This document shows, in pieces, positions 44,276 through 51,517 of a DNA stretch of 64,000 nt. The notes under the pieces are model-generated. The model searched no databases. It had not been told where the DNA came from and worked only from the letters and a program-made list of their open reading frames with translations. How positions within the stretch are numbered: position 1 is the first letter of the stretch; each line of letters opens with the position of its first letter. The position numbers and the translations under genes were made by a program. The stretch comes from Candidatus Nanoarchaeia archaeon (GTDB lineage Archaea; Nanobdellota; Nanobdellia; Woesearchaeales; UBA525), in the NCBI GenBank assembly GCA_028279755.1, contig JANQNB010000020.1, forward strand, positions 96,370 through 160,369. Reading direction: 5' to 3'.

Positions 44276-44324
44276 TGCAGACCCTGGAGGTCCCGAGCGT
44301 TCGTGAGGATATCTCCAGGGGCTT
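44276..44324 (+). repeat. Trailer hairpin duplicating the tRNA-Thr 3' end
   Basis: CTCCAGGGGCTT, the T-stem/acceptor end of tRNA-Thr (44265-44276), recurs exactly 48 nt downstream at 44313-44324. Its perfect complement CCCTGGAG lies at 44282-44289, so the copy forms a hairpin enclosing TCCCGAG-CGTTCG-TGAGGATA. The tRNA-Lys gene has the same arrangement and core. Whether it is part of the transcript, a mobile remnant or a processing signal is unknown. Confidence 0.7.
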
Positions 44325-44341
44325 ACTAAAGGTAGTGAGAA

Positions 44342-45748
44342 CTATGAACAATAACCGCAGACCATGGTGCAATAGGCTCCTGGCAACACTGCGCACCAGT
44401 CATCCCCGTTCCCGACACAATCGACCGGGCAGTCAAAGCAGGCAGAATAATCAAAGTTCGAGCAGTCGGGCAAGCAGGCGAGTCCGGTCGCGTTGACCCC
44501 GAAGTTGTAGCATTCCCAGCCGCCAAGGTCGGTGCCGTCGCAGACTTCAGTGCCTTCTTTGATGTCATTGCCGCAGAACGCGCCGCAGGAGTTGAGTGTG
44601 CAGTTCATGCTGCAGTTGTGTGGGCAGGCGCCGTTGCCTGGACCAGCGTCGCATGCTTCGCCAGCGTCGAGATTTCCATCACCACACAATCCACCGCAAG
44701 AGTTTAATGTACAATTCAGACTGCAATTGTGTGGGCACGCACCGTTCCCGGGGCCTGCATCGCAGAGTTCTCCTGCGTCAAGGTTTCCATCGCCACACAG
44801 CCCACCGCACGTATTGAAGGTGCAGTTGGAACTGCAATTGAACGGACAAACACCGTTGCTAAGCCCGAAATCGCATTGCTCGCCTGCGTCGAGATTTCCA
44901 TCGCCGCAGACGCCGCCACAGGAATTCAGCGTGCAGTTCATGCTGCAGTTGAATGGGCACGCGCCGTTTGCTGGACCAGCGTCGCACTGTTCTCCAGCAT
45001 CGAGATTCCCGTCCCCGCATACGCCACCGCATGAATTAAAGGTGCATGATGCGCTGCAATTTGCTGGACAAGGTCCATTTGCGCCGCCAGCATCGCATTG
45101 CTCGCCAGCGTCAAGATTACCATCGCCGCATAATGCACAGTTGTTTGTGGTACAGGAAGCGCTGCAGAGGAGAGGACAAAAGCCATTTGCCGGACCATTG
45201 TCGCAGTCTTCTCCTGCATCGACGTTGCCGTCGCCGCATGTCGCGTTCATACTACCGTTCATTGGTGCTGCTTGCACTTGTGGACTCACCACAATGTCGC
45301 CTTCGGCAGTCTTGTCGTACACCCCGTCTGCATCGCGGTATGTCAGGGAGACGCTCAGCTTCTCTTTTTCATCGTCAGAGATCGGCTGGCTCAAGCCGTA
45401 TGTGCAGACGATGACTGCTTCATCTTCCTCGTTGACGAACTGGCCGCCGAGATCAAGATCGTCGCACGAACTGGTTGTATAATCAAACCCTGGTTCGATG
45501 GTCACTTTCTGGAGATTGATCTGCTTGCCGAAACTGTTCTTCAGATACAGGGTCAGTTCGGCATCGCTTCCTGTCGTGGTCAGCTGATACCCGCCGCACG
45601 CTAAGCCAGGGCTCATCATGCAGCTTTCTGGTTGCGAATCGCCAGGATTGTAGATGCCGTAATAGCCGAGCGCGCCGATTGCAAGCAGCACGACCAGGAT
45701 TGCCCAGCCGTAGGTTGTCAGGAACTCAAGCGCTGCTTGTCCACGCAT
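44342..45748 (-). CDS. Pilin-like protein with seven Cys-rich repeats (468 aa)
   Basis: I start at the ATG at 45748, 20 nt after a minus-strand TATA (45768-45778), giving an archaeal class III signal peptide (MRGQAALEFLTTYGWAIL). Cleavage after Gly would expose Gln1, as in EppA-type pilins. Residues approximately 40-165 are a beta-rich pilin head with paired Cys. From approximately 169 to the end are six 36-37-residue repeats of the myxococcal Cys-rich type (CGDGNLDAGEQCDAGPANG, six Cys each) and one divergent repeat (CGNDIKEGTEVCDG). The protein probably forms disulfide-rich surface filaments. Confidence 0.85.
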   Translation of the reverse strand: MRGQAALEFLTTYGWAILVVLLAIGALGYYGIYNPGDSQPESCMMSPGLACGGYQLTTTGSDAELTLYLKNSFGKQINLQKVTIEPGFDYTTSSCDDLDLGGQFVNEEDEAVIVCTYGLSQPISDDEKEKLSVSLTYRDADGVYDKTAEGDIVVSPQVQAAPMNGSMNATCGDGNVDAGEDCDNGPANGFCPLLCSASCTTNNCALCGDGNLDAGEQCDAGGANGPCPANCSASCTFNSCGGVCGDGNLDAGEQCDAGPANGACPFNCSMNCTLNSCGGVCGDGNLDAGEQCDFGLSNGVCPFNCSSNCTFNTCGGLCGDGNLDAGELCDAGPGNGACPHNCSLNCTLNSCGGLCGDGNLDAGEACDAGPGNGACPHNCSMNCTLNSCGAFCGNDIKEGTEVCDGTDLGGWECYNFGVNATGLACLPDCSNFDYSACFDCPVDCVGNGDDWCAVLPGAYCTMVCGYCS

Positions 45749-45825
45749 GGGACATTTTCGGATCAAGGGTTTTTATAGTTGTCGCTTCCATAAGGCTTAA
45801 ATGGGGGTGATACCTCCAAACGCAG

Positions 45826-46557
45826 ATGGATGAACGAGAGCGGCTGCGGCCGATAATCCAGGGGCTGAAGGACAAGCAGGACAATGGCGAGATTGCCCTT
45901 GAGATGATCTATGAGGCACGAGAGCGGTGTGATGGTGATCCGCATGTCGTCTTCTGCCCGGGAACGTACTATCCGCCGCACTTCGGGCATCAAGAACTGT
46001 TCGAGGCTGCAGTAAAGTATGTCAAGGGTGTCGAGACAGTCGCGCTGCTCGGTTTGAGTCATTGCACGCCTGACAAGCCCTTCGACATCGAGAAAATTCT
46101 GGACAGTTTGCACATGCTCCGTCAGGAACAGCGTCGTTTTCCCTATCTCAGCGTTGCTGTGTCTACCACCGGCTATTTCAGAGAGTGGGTGCCTCGCGCA
46201 GCGTCCCTCTTTCCTGGCGAGAACCTGGAGTTCAGCATCGCGTTCGGCGCTGACAACTATCAACTGATGTGGGGGAAAGATCGGGCAGCAGCGTACAAAT
46301 CTCTCGAGGTCGTATCTCCCTGGCTTGTTGCTGACCGGAATGGGGATTCGGTAGACAATGTGGAAGTCCCTGATTTCGCCGCACCGTATGTGGAAGGAAG
46401 AGTCCAGCGACTGGAGCTGTCCGACGGAGTCAAGAACTTGCGCTCGACAGACGTCAGAGATTTCATTATCGATGGATCAGAAGAATCACTGCTTGCTGCT
46501 CGCAGAATAGCGCCGTCAGAGCATATTAACTATATGTTGAAGCAAGGAATAAGATAA
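45826..46557 (+). CDS. Cytidylyltransferase-fold (NMNAT-like) nucleotidyltransferase (243 aa)
   Basis: The nucleotide-binding N-terminus is VVFCPGTYYPPHFGHQEL (the TxxHxGH class, here HFGH). The second landmark, KNLRSTDVRDFI, corresponds to the ISSTxIR motif of the NMN/pantetheine-phosphate adenylyltransferase superfamily. Middle segments (ALLGLSHCTPDKPF, AFGADNYQLMWG) resemble NadD-type enzymes. A TATA-like GGCTTAAATG (approximately 45794-45803) precedes the ATG by about 22 nt. It probably transfers AMP or CMP to a small phosphorylated substrate; NMN is one candidate. Confidence 0.8.
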   Translation: MDERERLRPIIQGLKDKQDNGEIALEMIYEARERCDGDPHVVFCPGTYYPPHFGHQELFEAAVKYVKGVETVALLGLSHCTPDKPFDIEKILDSLHMLRQEQRRFPYLSVAVSTTGYFREWVPRAASLFPGENLEFSIAFGADNYQLMWGKDRAAAYKSLEVVSPWLVADRNGDSVDNVEVPDFAAPYVEGRVQRLELSDGVKNLRSTDVRDFIIDGSEESLLAARRIAPSEHINYMLKQGIR

Positions 46558-46569
46558 TAAAAATTGTTT

Positions 46570-47244
46570 CTAGCTCGCGAGCTGTGCGTCGATCGCTGTC
46601 TTGAAGGCTTCGAACGGTTGCGCGCCGCTGATAAGCTGTCCGTTGATCAGGAAGCCAGGCGTGCCGCTGATGCCTTTCTGCTGTCCTTCGGCCATCTCTG
46701 CACGCACTGCTGCGGCAGTCCTGCCAGAATCAAGGCACTCGTCGAATTTGCTCTGCTTCAGGCCGAGTTCGCCAGCCCATGCTTTCAGGTTGTCGACCGT
46801 CGGCTTCACACCAACTGCGGAGCTGTCGAAGATCTTGTCGTGCATCTCCCAGAACTTGCCCTGCTCAAGCGCGCACTTGCCGGCTTCTGCCGCTTTCTGC
46901 GCGTTCGCGTGGAAGCTCAGCGGGAAGTCCTTGTAGACAAGCTTCACCTTGCCGGTCTTGATGTACTGCTCCTCGATCTGCGGCAGGGTCTGCTGGTACC
47001 ATCGGGTGCAGAACGGGCATTCGAAGTCGCTCCATTCTTCAATCAAGACAGGCGCATCTTCGCTGCCTTTGAGTGCGACTTCAGTGTTGCCGCTGCCAGT
47101 CGTCACAACGGCGCCGCCTTCCATCGTGCTCAGTTTGCCCATGTTGAAGCCGAGCATGAACGAAGCGATGATGACGATCACGCCGAGGATGCTGGCGATC
47201 CAGCCCATGGTATATTGATCTGCGGATTCTTGTTTCTTCATCAT
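46570..47244 (-). CDS. DsbA-like membrane-anchored thiol oxidoreductase (224 aa)
   Basis: An N-terminal anchor (MGWIASILGVIVIIASFMLGF) is followed by a DsbA-type thioredoxin fold: EEWSDFECPFCTRWYQQTL (active-site CPFC), a helical insertion (AEAGKCALEQGKFWEMHDKIF) and the cis-Pro loop GISGTPGFLINGQLISG. It should introduce disulfides into exported proteins and be reoxidised by the VKOR at 40712. AGGAGGG lies 4-7 nt before two tandem ATGs (47244, 47241). It is 9 nt downstream of a second thioredoxin-fold gene, forming an operon. Confidence 0.9.
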   Translation of the reverse strand: MMKKQESADQYTMGWIASILGVIVIIASFMLGFNMGKLSTMEGGAVVTTGSGNTEVALKGSEDAPVLIEEWSDFECPFCTRWYQQTLPQIEEQYIKTGKVKLVYKDFPLSFHANAQKAAEAGKCALEQGKFWEMHDKIFDSSAVGVKPTVDNLKAWAGELGLKQSKFDECLDSGRTAAAVRAEMAEGQQKGISGTPGFLINGQLISGAQPFEAFKTAIDAQLAS

Positions 47245-47253
47245 GATCCCTCC

Positions 47254-48168
47254 TTATGCCCCGCAACCCGCGCTCGGCGCGGCTCCTGGAGCGGTGCCAG
47301 CCCCGATCGGGCCTGCACCAGGTGATTCCTGGTTATTATTGAGCGTTGTCTCGCAGTCTGCCGGCGGGTTCGTGAACGCGTTGCAGACAGCTTGTTTCAC
47401 TGCCTCGGCGCTCCTGCTCACTTTGACAACTTGGCCATTGATGACAAGCGTTGGGCTGCCACGGACGCCGTAGGCGAGGTTATCCTCTTCATTGACCCGG
47501 TACTTCGGGTAGCGTCCGGAGAGCCAGCTGGCCTTGTCGTCGTAATCAGCGGTGATGCCAAACTCTGCGTCAGCTGCTGCATAGCACGAATCGACTTTTG
47601 CCGTGTCGACGCCGGTCTTCGCGGCGCAGTCAGCATAGTTTGTGGTCTCGACAAAGCACTTCTCGAATGCGATCCACTTGTCAGGCTGCTCCTTCTGTAT
47701 GCAGTACTCGCGCGTGTTGTCTTCGATCTCCTTCATGCCGTGCATGATGTAGTTGACCCACTTGACTTCCATGTTCGCGTCGTCAGTCAGGAGTTCTTCC
47801 ACTTGCACGTATGCTTTCTGCATCTGCAGGCCGAACGGACAGTAGCTCATGATGAAGAGCTCGACGTCAGGCCTCGCTGTCTTCGGCACTTCCGGCGGTG
47901 GCGGCGCTGCTGGTGCGGCCTGTGTCGGCGCTGGCGCTGCGGCTGCCACTGGCGCGCTTGGCGCTGGCTCCATGAGGCTCAGCTTGCCATACTGGAAACC
48001 CAGTGCGTAAGCGCTGATGATGACGAGGATTGTCAGAACGAGTGCTGCTCCACGCAGATATTCCGGCGAGAACTTGCTCGTTGCACACACCTCTCCTACT
48101 TCTTCTTTGGCTTCTTTCTTCGCATGCTTGCGAACGTGCTTGCGTGCCACGATATCACCCAAACCCAA
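47254..48168 (-). CDS. Thioredoxin-fold membrane protein with CPFG centre (304 aa)
   Basis: The basic cytosolic N-terminus (RKHVRKHAKKEAKEE) is followed by a membrane helix (GAALVLTILVIISAYALGF), an Ala/Pro-rich linker, and a thioredoxin-like domain starting VELFIMSYCPFGLQMQKAY (CPFG, as in GILT-like and some DsbG-like proteins) with the cis-Pro loop GVRGSPTLVINGQVV. Several extra Cys (REYCIQK, FEKCFVE, YADCAAK, VDSCYAA) suggest internal disulfides. The start at 48168 is a TTG 24 nt after a minus-strand TATA. It probably cooperates with the downstream CPFC protein, e.g. as isomerase or reductase. Confidence 0.85.
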   Translation of the reverse strand: MGLGDIVARKHVRKHAKKEAKEEVGEVCATSKFSPEYLRGAALVLTILVIISAYALGFQYGKLSLMEPAPSAPVAAAAPAPTQAAPAAPPPPEVPKTARPDVELFIMSYCPFGLQMQKAYVQVEELLTDDANMEVKWVNYIMHGMKEIEDNTREYCIQKEQPDKWIAFEKCFVETTNYADCAAKTGVDTAKVDSCYAAADAEFGITADYDDKASWLSGRYPKYRVNEEDNLAYGVRGSPTLVINGQVVKVSRSAEAVKQAVCNAFTNPPADCETTLNNNQESPGAGPIGAGTAPGAAPSAGCGA

Positions 48169-48233
48169 CTTTTCGCTGGATCAGCAGCGCTCTCTTTATA
48201 TAGTTATTGTCGAAGTAAAAGAATCACTCCTGG

Positions 48234-49427
48234 CTAATGCAGGACTTCTTGGTCGAACTGCTTGCCACGGAAGAACCTGTCGAGCAGTCGTGAGCTGGCG
48301 ACTGTGGCGAGCTGTGTCGCTTCCACCAGGGCTGTGTTATTCGGGACGTATTGTAGTTCTTCCCAACCCAGCTTTCGGAGAAAGGCGCTCAATTCATCCT
48401 TGCTCCGGACACGATGCCCTTCTTCGGAGTTGAGGACTTCTTCTGCAAGGAAGCGCAGGGTTTTCTGGAAATACGCAAAAAGCGGGGGCTTGCCTGCAAG
48501 TGCCCCATCGTGTGCAGTCCAGATGGCTGCTGATCGCAATGACTTCACCCGGAGCATCATGTGCGCTATTCCATGCTCCCTGTTTTCTTCTTCAGAAACC
48601 ACTGGGAAGTCCAGCGAGCCGTAGAGGACTCTGCATGATTCGAGCAGGCTCAGCGGGTTGTGCTGCCACCGTACATATTTGGTGAATTGGCTTTGTTCGA
48701 TCATGTTGATGCCGATGCTTTTCCCGTCAAAAGGATTGGCGAGCCGTGCTCCGACAAGATCCCCTGTTTGGTACATTGCGCCGATGGTTCCGTCAGGGAC
48801 TACGACAAAGATGTCATAATCGTCGAAATCAGGGCTTGTCGTAGCAGAGCCAAACAGAGCCACTGCGATGTCATCGCCCAAGCGGCGCCTGAGATCATCG
48901 ACGAACGAGAACTGAGCCAGCTCTCGTGGCAGGATATCCGCTTCCTTGCGCATGGTCTCGACAGCCGGTCCGGCAGGAGCTGATCGCAGGAGTGCGGTGA
49001 ACGCGTCTTTGGCGTAGAGCAATACTTCGTCCAGTGAGCTCATACCATCGACAATGCTTATGTGGTCGGGATGCTGGAAGCCGAGGGCTTCATATATGCT
49101 GATGATGCGATTCGCATTGTGAATTTTGCTGCCGACACTGTTCGCAGTCCTTCGTGTATGGACCAAGGCGGTGTCGATCGTCCCTCCTTTACCCACGACT
49201 TCGGAGCCTGCTTGAAAAGCCAGTGGATCATCGATGTCGATGACCTCAGAGCCGAATTCCGGATGTGCTTCAGCTATTCGCTTGAAGGTTGAAGGAGCAT
49301 ATTGCGCAAGCAGTCCCAGTTCAGTAGTTGTCCAGGGAACATTCATTCCTGGCCGGTCGGCGAGTTGTCTGAGATATTTGACGTCAATGGCTTGGGCAAC
49401 ATGCGTAGTGTATGCTTGGCCTGACAT
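48234..49427 (-). CDS. Nucleotidyltransferase-domain protein (397 aa)
   Basis: The start at 49427 follows a minus-strand TATA (AGTTATTATAGC, approximately 49450-49461) by 22 nt. A central polymerase-beta-type core is visible: DDIAVALFGSATTSPDFDDYDIFVVV (GS motif and the DxD acidic pair) near residue 190. The N-terminal approximately 170 residues are helical and unlike known domains (YLRQLADRPGMNVPWTTTELG). The C-terminal approximately 130 residues are helical (LLESCRVLYGSLDFP, FAYFQKTLRFLAEEVL), like the substrate domain of aminoglycoside- or tRNA-type nucleotidyltransferases. Substrate unknown. Confidence 0.75.
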   Translation of the reverse strand: MSGQAYTTHVAQAIDVKYLRQLADRPGMNVPWTTTELGLLAQYAPSTFKRIAEAHPEFGSEVIDIDDPLAFQAGSEVVGKGGTIDTALVHTRRTANSVGSKIHNANRIISIYEALGFQHPDHISIVDGMSSLDEVLLYAKDAFTALLRSAPAGPAVETMRKEADILPRELAQFSFVDDLRRRLGDDIAVALFGSATTSPDFDDYDIFVVVPDGTIGAMYQTGDLVGARLANPFDGKSIGINMIEQSQFTKYVRWQHNPLSLLESCRVLYGSLDFPVVSEEENREHGIAHMMLRVKSLRSAAIWTAHDGALAGKPPLFAYFQKTLRFLAEEVLNSEEGHRVRSKDELSAFLRKLGWEELQYVPNNTALVEATQLATVASSRLLDRFFRGKQFDQEVLH

Positions 49428-49539
49428 GGAAGTGTGGTGAGAAAACACTGCTATAATAACTTATCTATTCTCGAGTAAGTACTTCACAGCACAAGCTATA
49501 TAAGGCTGTGCGTTCTCCTTGCACTATCGAGGTGGAGAT

Positions 49540-49884
49540 GTGGAAATCGATTTTGCCTGCAAACGTTTCTCGATGGACCAGGTGCTGCGTTGCGCCTTCG
49601 GCTTGTCGAACCCCGAATTCCGCATCCTGAAAGTCTTGCTGGCCAAGGGCGAGCATGCTGTCGAGGAGATCGCCACGGCTTTAGGCAAGGATCGCACGAC
49701 GATCCAGCGGGCGATCAAAGGTTTGGTCGAGAAGCAATTGGTGAAGCGCCGCCAGTACAATCTCGACAGCGGCGGCTATGTCTATCATTACCTGCCGCAG
49801 GACAAGGAAGAGATTAAGAAAAAAGTGCAGGAACATTTCGAAGGGTTTAGTAAGATGATTAAGGAAGAGATCGAGCGCTGGTAG
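49540..49884 (+). CDS. MarR/TrmB-type winged-helix regulator (114 aa)
   Basis: A single winged helix (LSNPEFRILKVLLAKGEHAVEEIATALGKDRTTIQRAIKGL, in pieces) with a beta wing (VKRRQYNLDSGGYVYHYLP) and a C-terminal helix (EEIKKKVQEHFEGFSKMI) that probably dimerises. I start at a GTG at 49540 because GAGGTGGAG precedes it; a TTG 21 nt upstream is in frame. A TATA (AGCTATATAAGG, approximately 49493-49504) fits a short leader. It is convergent with the UPF0251 gene, stop to stop. Confidence 0.8.
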   Translation: MEIDFACKRFSMDQVLRCAFGLSNPEFRILKVLLAKGEHAVEEIATALGKDRTTIQRAIKGLVEKQLVKRRQYNLDSGGYVYHYLPQDKEEIKKKVQEHFEGFSKMIKEEIERW

Positions 49885-50316
49885 CTAGCGTCCCATTCTT
49901 CTTCCACGGCCCAGTCTCATCCTTTGTCCGTGCCAAAAAGGCGAGCTCTCCTCGCCTTGTTCGGGTTGGCAGCTTCCCATTCTTCGTCCTGTTCTTGGAC
50001 CTTTACCATCCGGTCCGGTTCCGTCTTTTTGCGGCATGGTTTCACCTCCAAGTGTTATTGCTTTTCCGTTGAGGAGCGCGTCCACGACTTTCTGGCGTGC
50101 GCGTTTCAGTTCGCGGTGCAGTGTCGGCTGGCTGACCTGCATGGCTCGGGCTGCTGCTTCCTGGTTCTTGCCTTCCAGATCGGCGTGGCGCAGGGCTTCG
50201 ACTTCGCCGGGTGTGAGCTCGATGGTTTCGAGCTGCATTGCAGGTATGCCTTGTGGTTTGAACTGCCTGCAGCTCGTGCCTCTGCAGCAGCGCCAGCGTC
50301 GGGGACGACCTCTCAT
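49885..50316 (-). CDS. UPF0251 (DUF134) HTH protein fused to DUF5320-like tail (143 aa)
   Basis: Residues 1 to approximately 92 match UPF0251: basic RGRPRRWRCCRG, then a sigma-70-region-4-like HTH (IELTPGEVEALRHADLEG, NQEAAARAMQVSQPTLHREL, ARQKVVDALLNGKAI). The last approximately 45 residues begin MPQKDGTGPDGKGPRTGR, the start typical of separate DUF5320-type Gly-rich proteins that neighbour this family. The two are joined in one frame here. The ATG at 50316 is chosen on homology; an upstream in-frame ATG overlaps the palindromic promoter. Confidence 0.8.
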   Translation of the reverse strand: MRGRPRRWRCCRGTSCRQFKPQGIPAMQLETIELTPGEVEALRHADLEGKNQEAAARAMQVSQPTLHRELKRARQKVVDALLNGKAITLGGETMPQKDGTGPDGKGPRTGRRMGSCQPEQGEESSPFWHGQRMRLGRGRRMGR

Positions 50317-50322
50317 ATATGA

Positions 50323-50340
50323 ATAATAATTCATTATTAT
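50323..50340. promoter_or_regulatory. Inverted repeat in the UPF0251 promoter
   Basis: ATAATAAT (50323-50330) and ATTATTAT (50333-50340) form a perfect inverted repeat with a 2-bp centre, overlapping the minus-strand TATA region of the HTH gene. Possible autoregulatory site; the low-complexity composition makes chance plausible. Confidence 0.4.
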
Positions 50341-50360
50341 ATATAAATTTTTCGGCGGTA

Positions 50361-50370
50361 GCTTTAAATT
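50361..50370 (+). promoter_or_regulatory. TATA box for the 50393 gene
   Basis: GCTTTAAATT ends 22 nt before the ATG at 50393. Confidence 0.65.
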
Positions 50371-50392
50371 CCGGCAATGCCAGAAAGAGCGT

Positions 50393-51229
50393 ATGGACTT
50401 CCCTGCTTTCCTGCTCGAACCCTACATGCTCTTCGTGCTTGCCGGCGCGGTGCTGGTGATCGTTCTCGCCGGGCCCATATGGCGGGGCGCTTCGAGGATC
50501 TTCAACGCCCTGTTCTACGACTATGTCGTTGATCTCGGGCTCTCGACACTCGACAATTTCCTCGGCGGCGCAGGTCTCGCAGGCCTTGACGTCGGCGACT
50601 GGGTGGCAGCCGTCATCATCTTCTGGCACGAGCGCAAGATCACGAACACGTGGGTTGCGTTGCTCGTCGCGTGGGAAGCGACGAACTTCATTCCGCTGAG
50701 CTTCATTCCCGTCGTGGGCGAAGGCCTGGAGATCTTCTTCAACTTCTTCCCTGCGGTGACGGTCGGCCGTTTCCTCTTCGCGAAGTACGAAGCGGCGAAA
50801 ATGGAAAAGGAGAAGCTCAAGGAATTGAGCGAAACAGCGAAACAGGAAGGCGTCAAGACGGATGACCAGAAGGAAACCGTTGAGGAAGTCGACGAGCTGA
50901 TCAAGGAAGACGATCCAGTCGATGCGCTCGAGAAAGCGAAAGGCGCAGAAAAAGACATGGTGAAAGATCTCAGGAAGGAATTCGATCGCCGCGTCACGCT
51001 TTTGAACCAGGCGATGGACAAGCTGGAGCAGCTCGAAGGGCCTGAAGACGCGATCGCGATCATCGAGGACGGGTTTGCGCAAGCTGAAAGCCTGATGGAT
51101 TCAGCTGCACTCTTGGCGAACAAGAACGATTACAAGCAGGCCTTTGCCTTGCTGCGACAGGCGCAGGAGCGCTTGGCAGCGGCTGCGCAAGCCTTTGATG
51201 CTGCCACTGCATACGACCAGGCTGCGTAA
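50393..51229 (+). CDS. Membrane protein with long cytosolic coiled coil (278 aa)
   Basis: An N-terminal helix (YMLFVLAGAVLVIVLAGPIW) and one or two further membrane-associated segments (WVALLVAWEATNFIPLSFIPVVGEGLEIFF) are followed from approximately 135 by a highly charged coiled coil (YEAAKMEKEKLKELSETAKQE, EKDMVKDLRKEFDRRVTLL) and an Ala-rich helical end (ALLRQAQERLAAAAQAF). It resembles scaffold or tethering proteins rather than transporters. It lies just upstream of tRNA-Lys, which has its own promoter. Function unknown. Confidence 0.7.
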   Translation: MDFPAFLLEPYMLFVLAGAVLVIVLAGPIWRGASRIFNALFYDYVVDLGLSTLDNFLGGAGLAGLDVGDWVAAVIIFWHERKITNTWVALLVAWEATNFIPLSFIPVVGEGLEIFFNFFPAVTVGRFLFAKYEAAKMEKEKLKELSETAKQEGVKTDDQKETVEEVDELIKEDDPVDALEKAKGAEKDMVKDLRKEFDRRVTLLNQAMDKLEQLEGPEDAIAIIEDGFAQAESLMDSAALLANKNDYKQAFALLRQAQERLAAAAQAFDAATAYDQAA

Positions 51230-51230
51230 C

Positions 51231-51240
51231 GTTTAAAAAG
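51231..51240 (+). promoter_or_regulatory. TATA box of tRNA-Lys
   Basis: GTTTAAAAAG ends 26 nt before the first base of tRNA-Lys. Confidence 0.7.
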
Positions 51241-51266
51241 AGATTCTAGTTCGCAAGAAATCGCAT

Positions 51267-51381
51267 GGGCTCATAGCTCAGTCTGGCTAGAGCGGTCGGC
51301 TCTTATCCTCAGGCGTGCCTTCGGGACTTCGCCTGCGGCGAAGTAACCGACAGGTCGGGGGTTCAAATCCCTCTGGGCCCA
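51267..51381 (+). tRNA. tRNA-Lys(CUU) with a 40-nt intron
   Basis: The acceptor stem GGGCTCA pairs with TGGGCCC (one G-U) and the discriminator is A. The D-arm is GCTC-AGTCTGGCTA-GAGC, the anticodon stem GTCGG/CCGAC, the loop CTCTTA + A with anticodon CTT, and the T-arm is GGGGG-TTCAAAT-CCCTC. The 40-nt intron (51306-51345) at 37/38 contains a perfect 8-bp hairpin ACTTCGCC-TGC-GGCGAAGT (51326-51344) that competes with a CAGGCG/CGCCTG pairing. CCA is not encoded. Confidence 0.92.
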
Positions 51382-51446
51382 GTTCGAACGTAGTGAGAAC
51401 AGGGACCTGAGGTCCCGAGTGTCAATGAGGATACCTCTGGGCCCAT
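51382..51446 (+). repeat. Trailer hairpin duplicating the tRNA-Lys 3' end
   Basis: CCTCTGGGCCCA, the end of tRNA-Lys (51370-51381), recurs exactly 64 nt later at 51434-51445. An imperfect complement GGGACCTGAGGT (51402-51413) precedes it, enclosing TCCCGAG-TGTCAA-TGAGGATA, the same core as after tRNA-Thr. In addition GTTCGAACGTAGTGAGAAC (51382-51400) forms its own small stem with facing GA/GA. A T-run follows (51446-51450). Confidence 0.7.
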
Positions 51447-51517
51447 TTTTATCTAATATAAACAATAATTCTTATAAATTCCACACCCTAATTGCCCTTA
51501 ACAAGTGGGGTGGAAGT

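Noticed and set aside
44580..45240. Regular approximately 110-bp repeats resembling a CRISPR-like array
   Set aside because: The period is a multiple of three, the frame is open throughout and encodes Cys-rich protein repeats; no short identical repeats with unique spacers and no cas genes.
51388..51440. C/D-box-type guide RNA after tRNA-Lys
   Set aside because: GTGAGAA and ATGAGGA resemble C boxes and CTGA a D box, but the boxes deviate from consensus, spacing is irregular, and the tRNA-end hairpin explains the region better.
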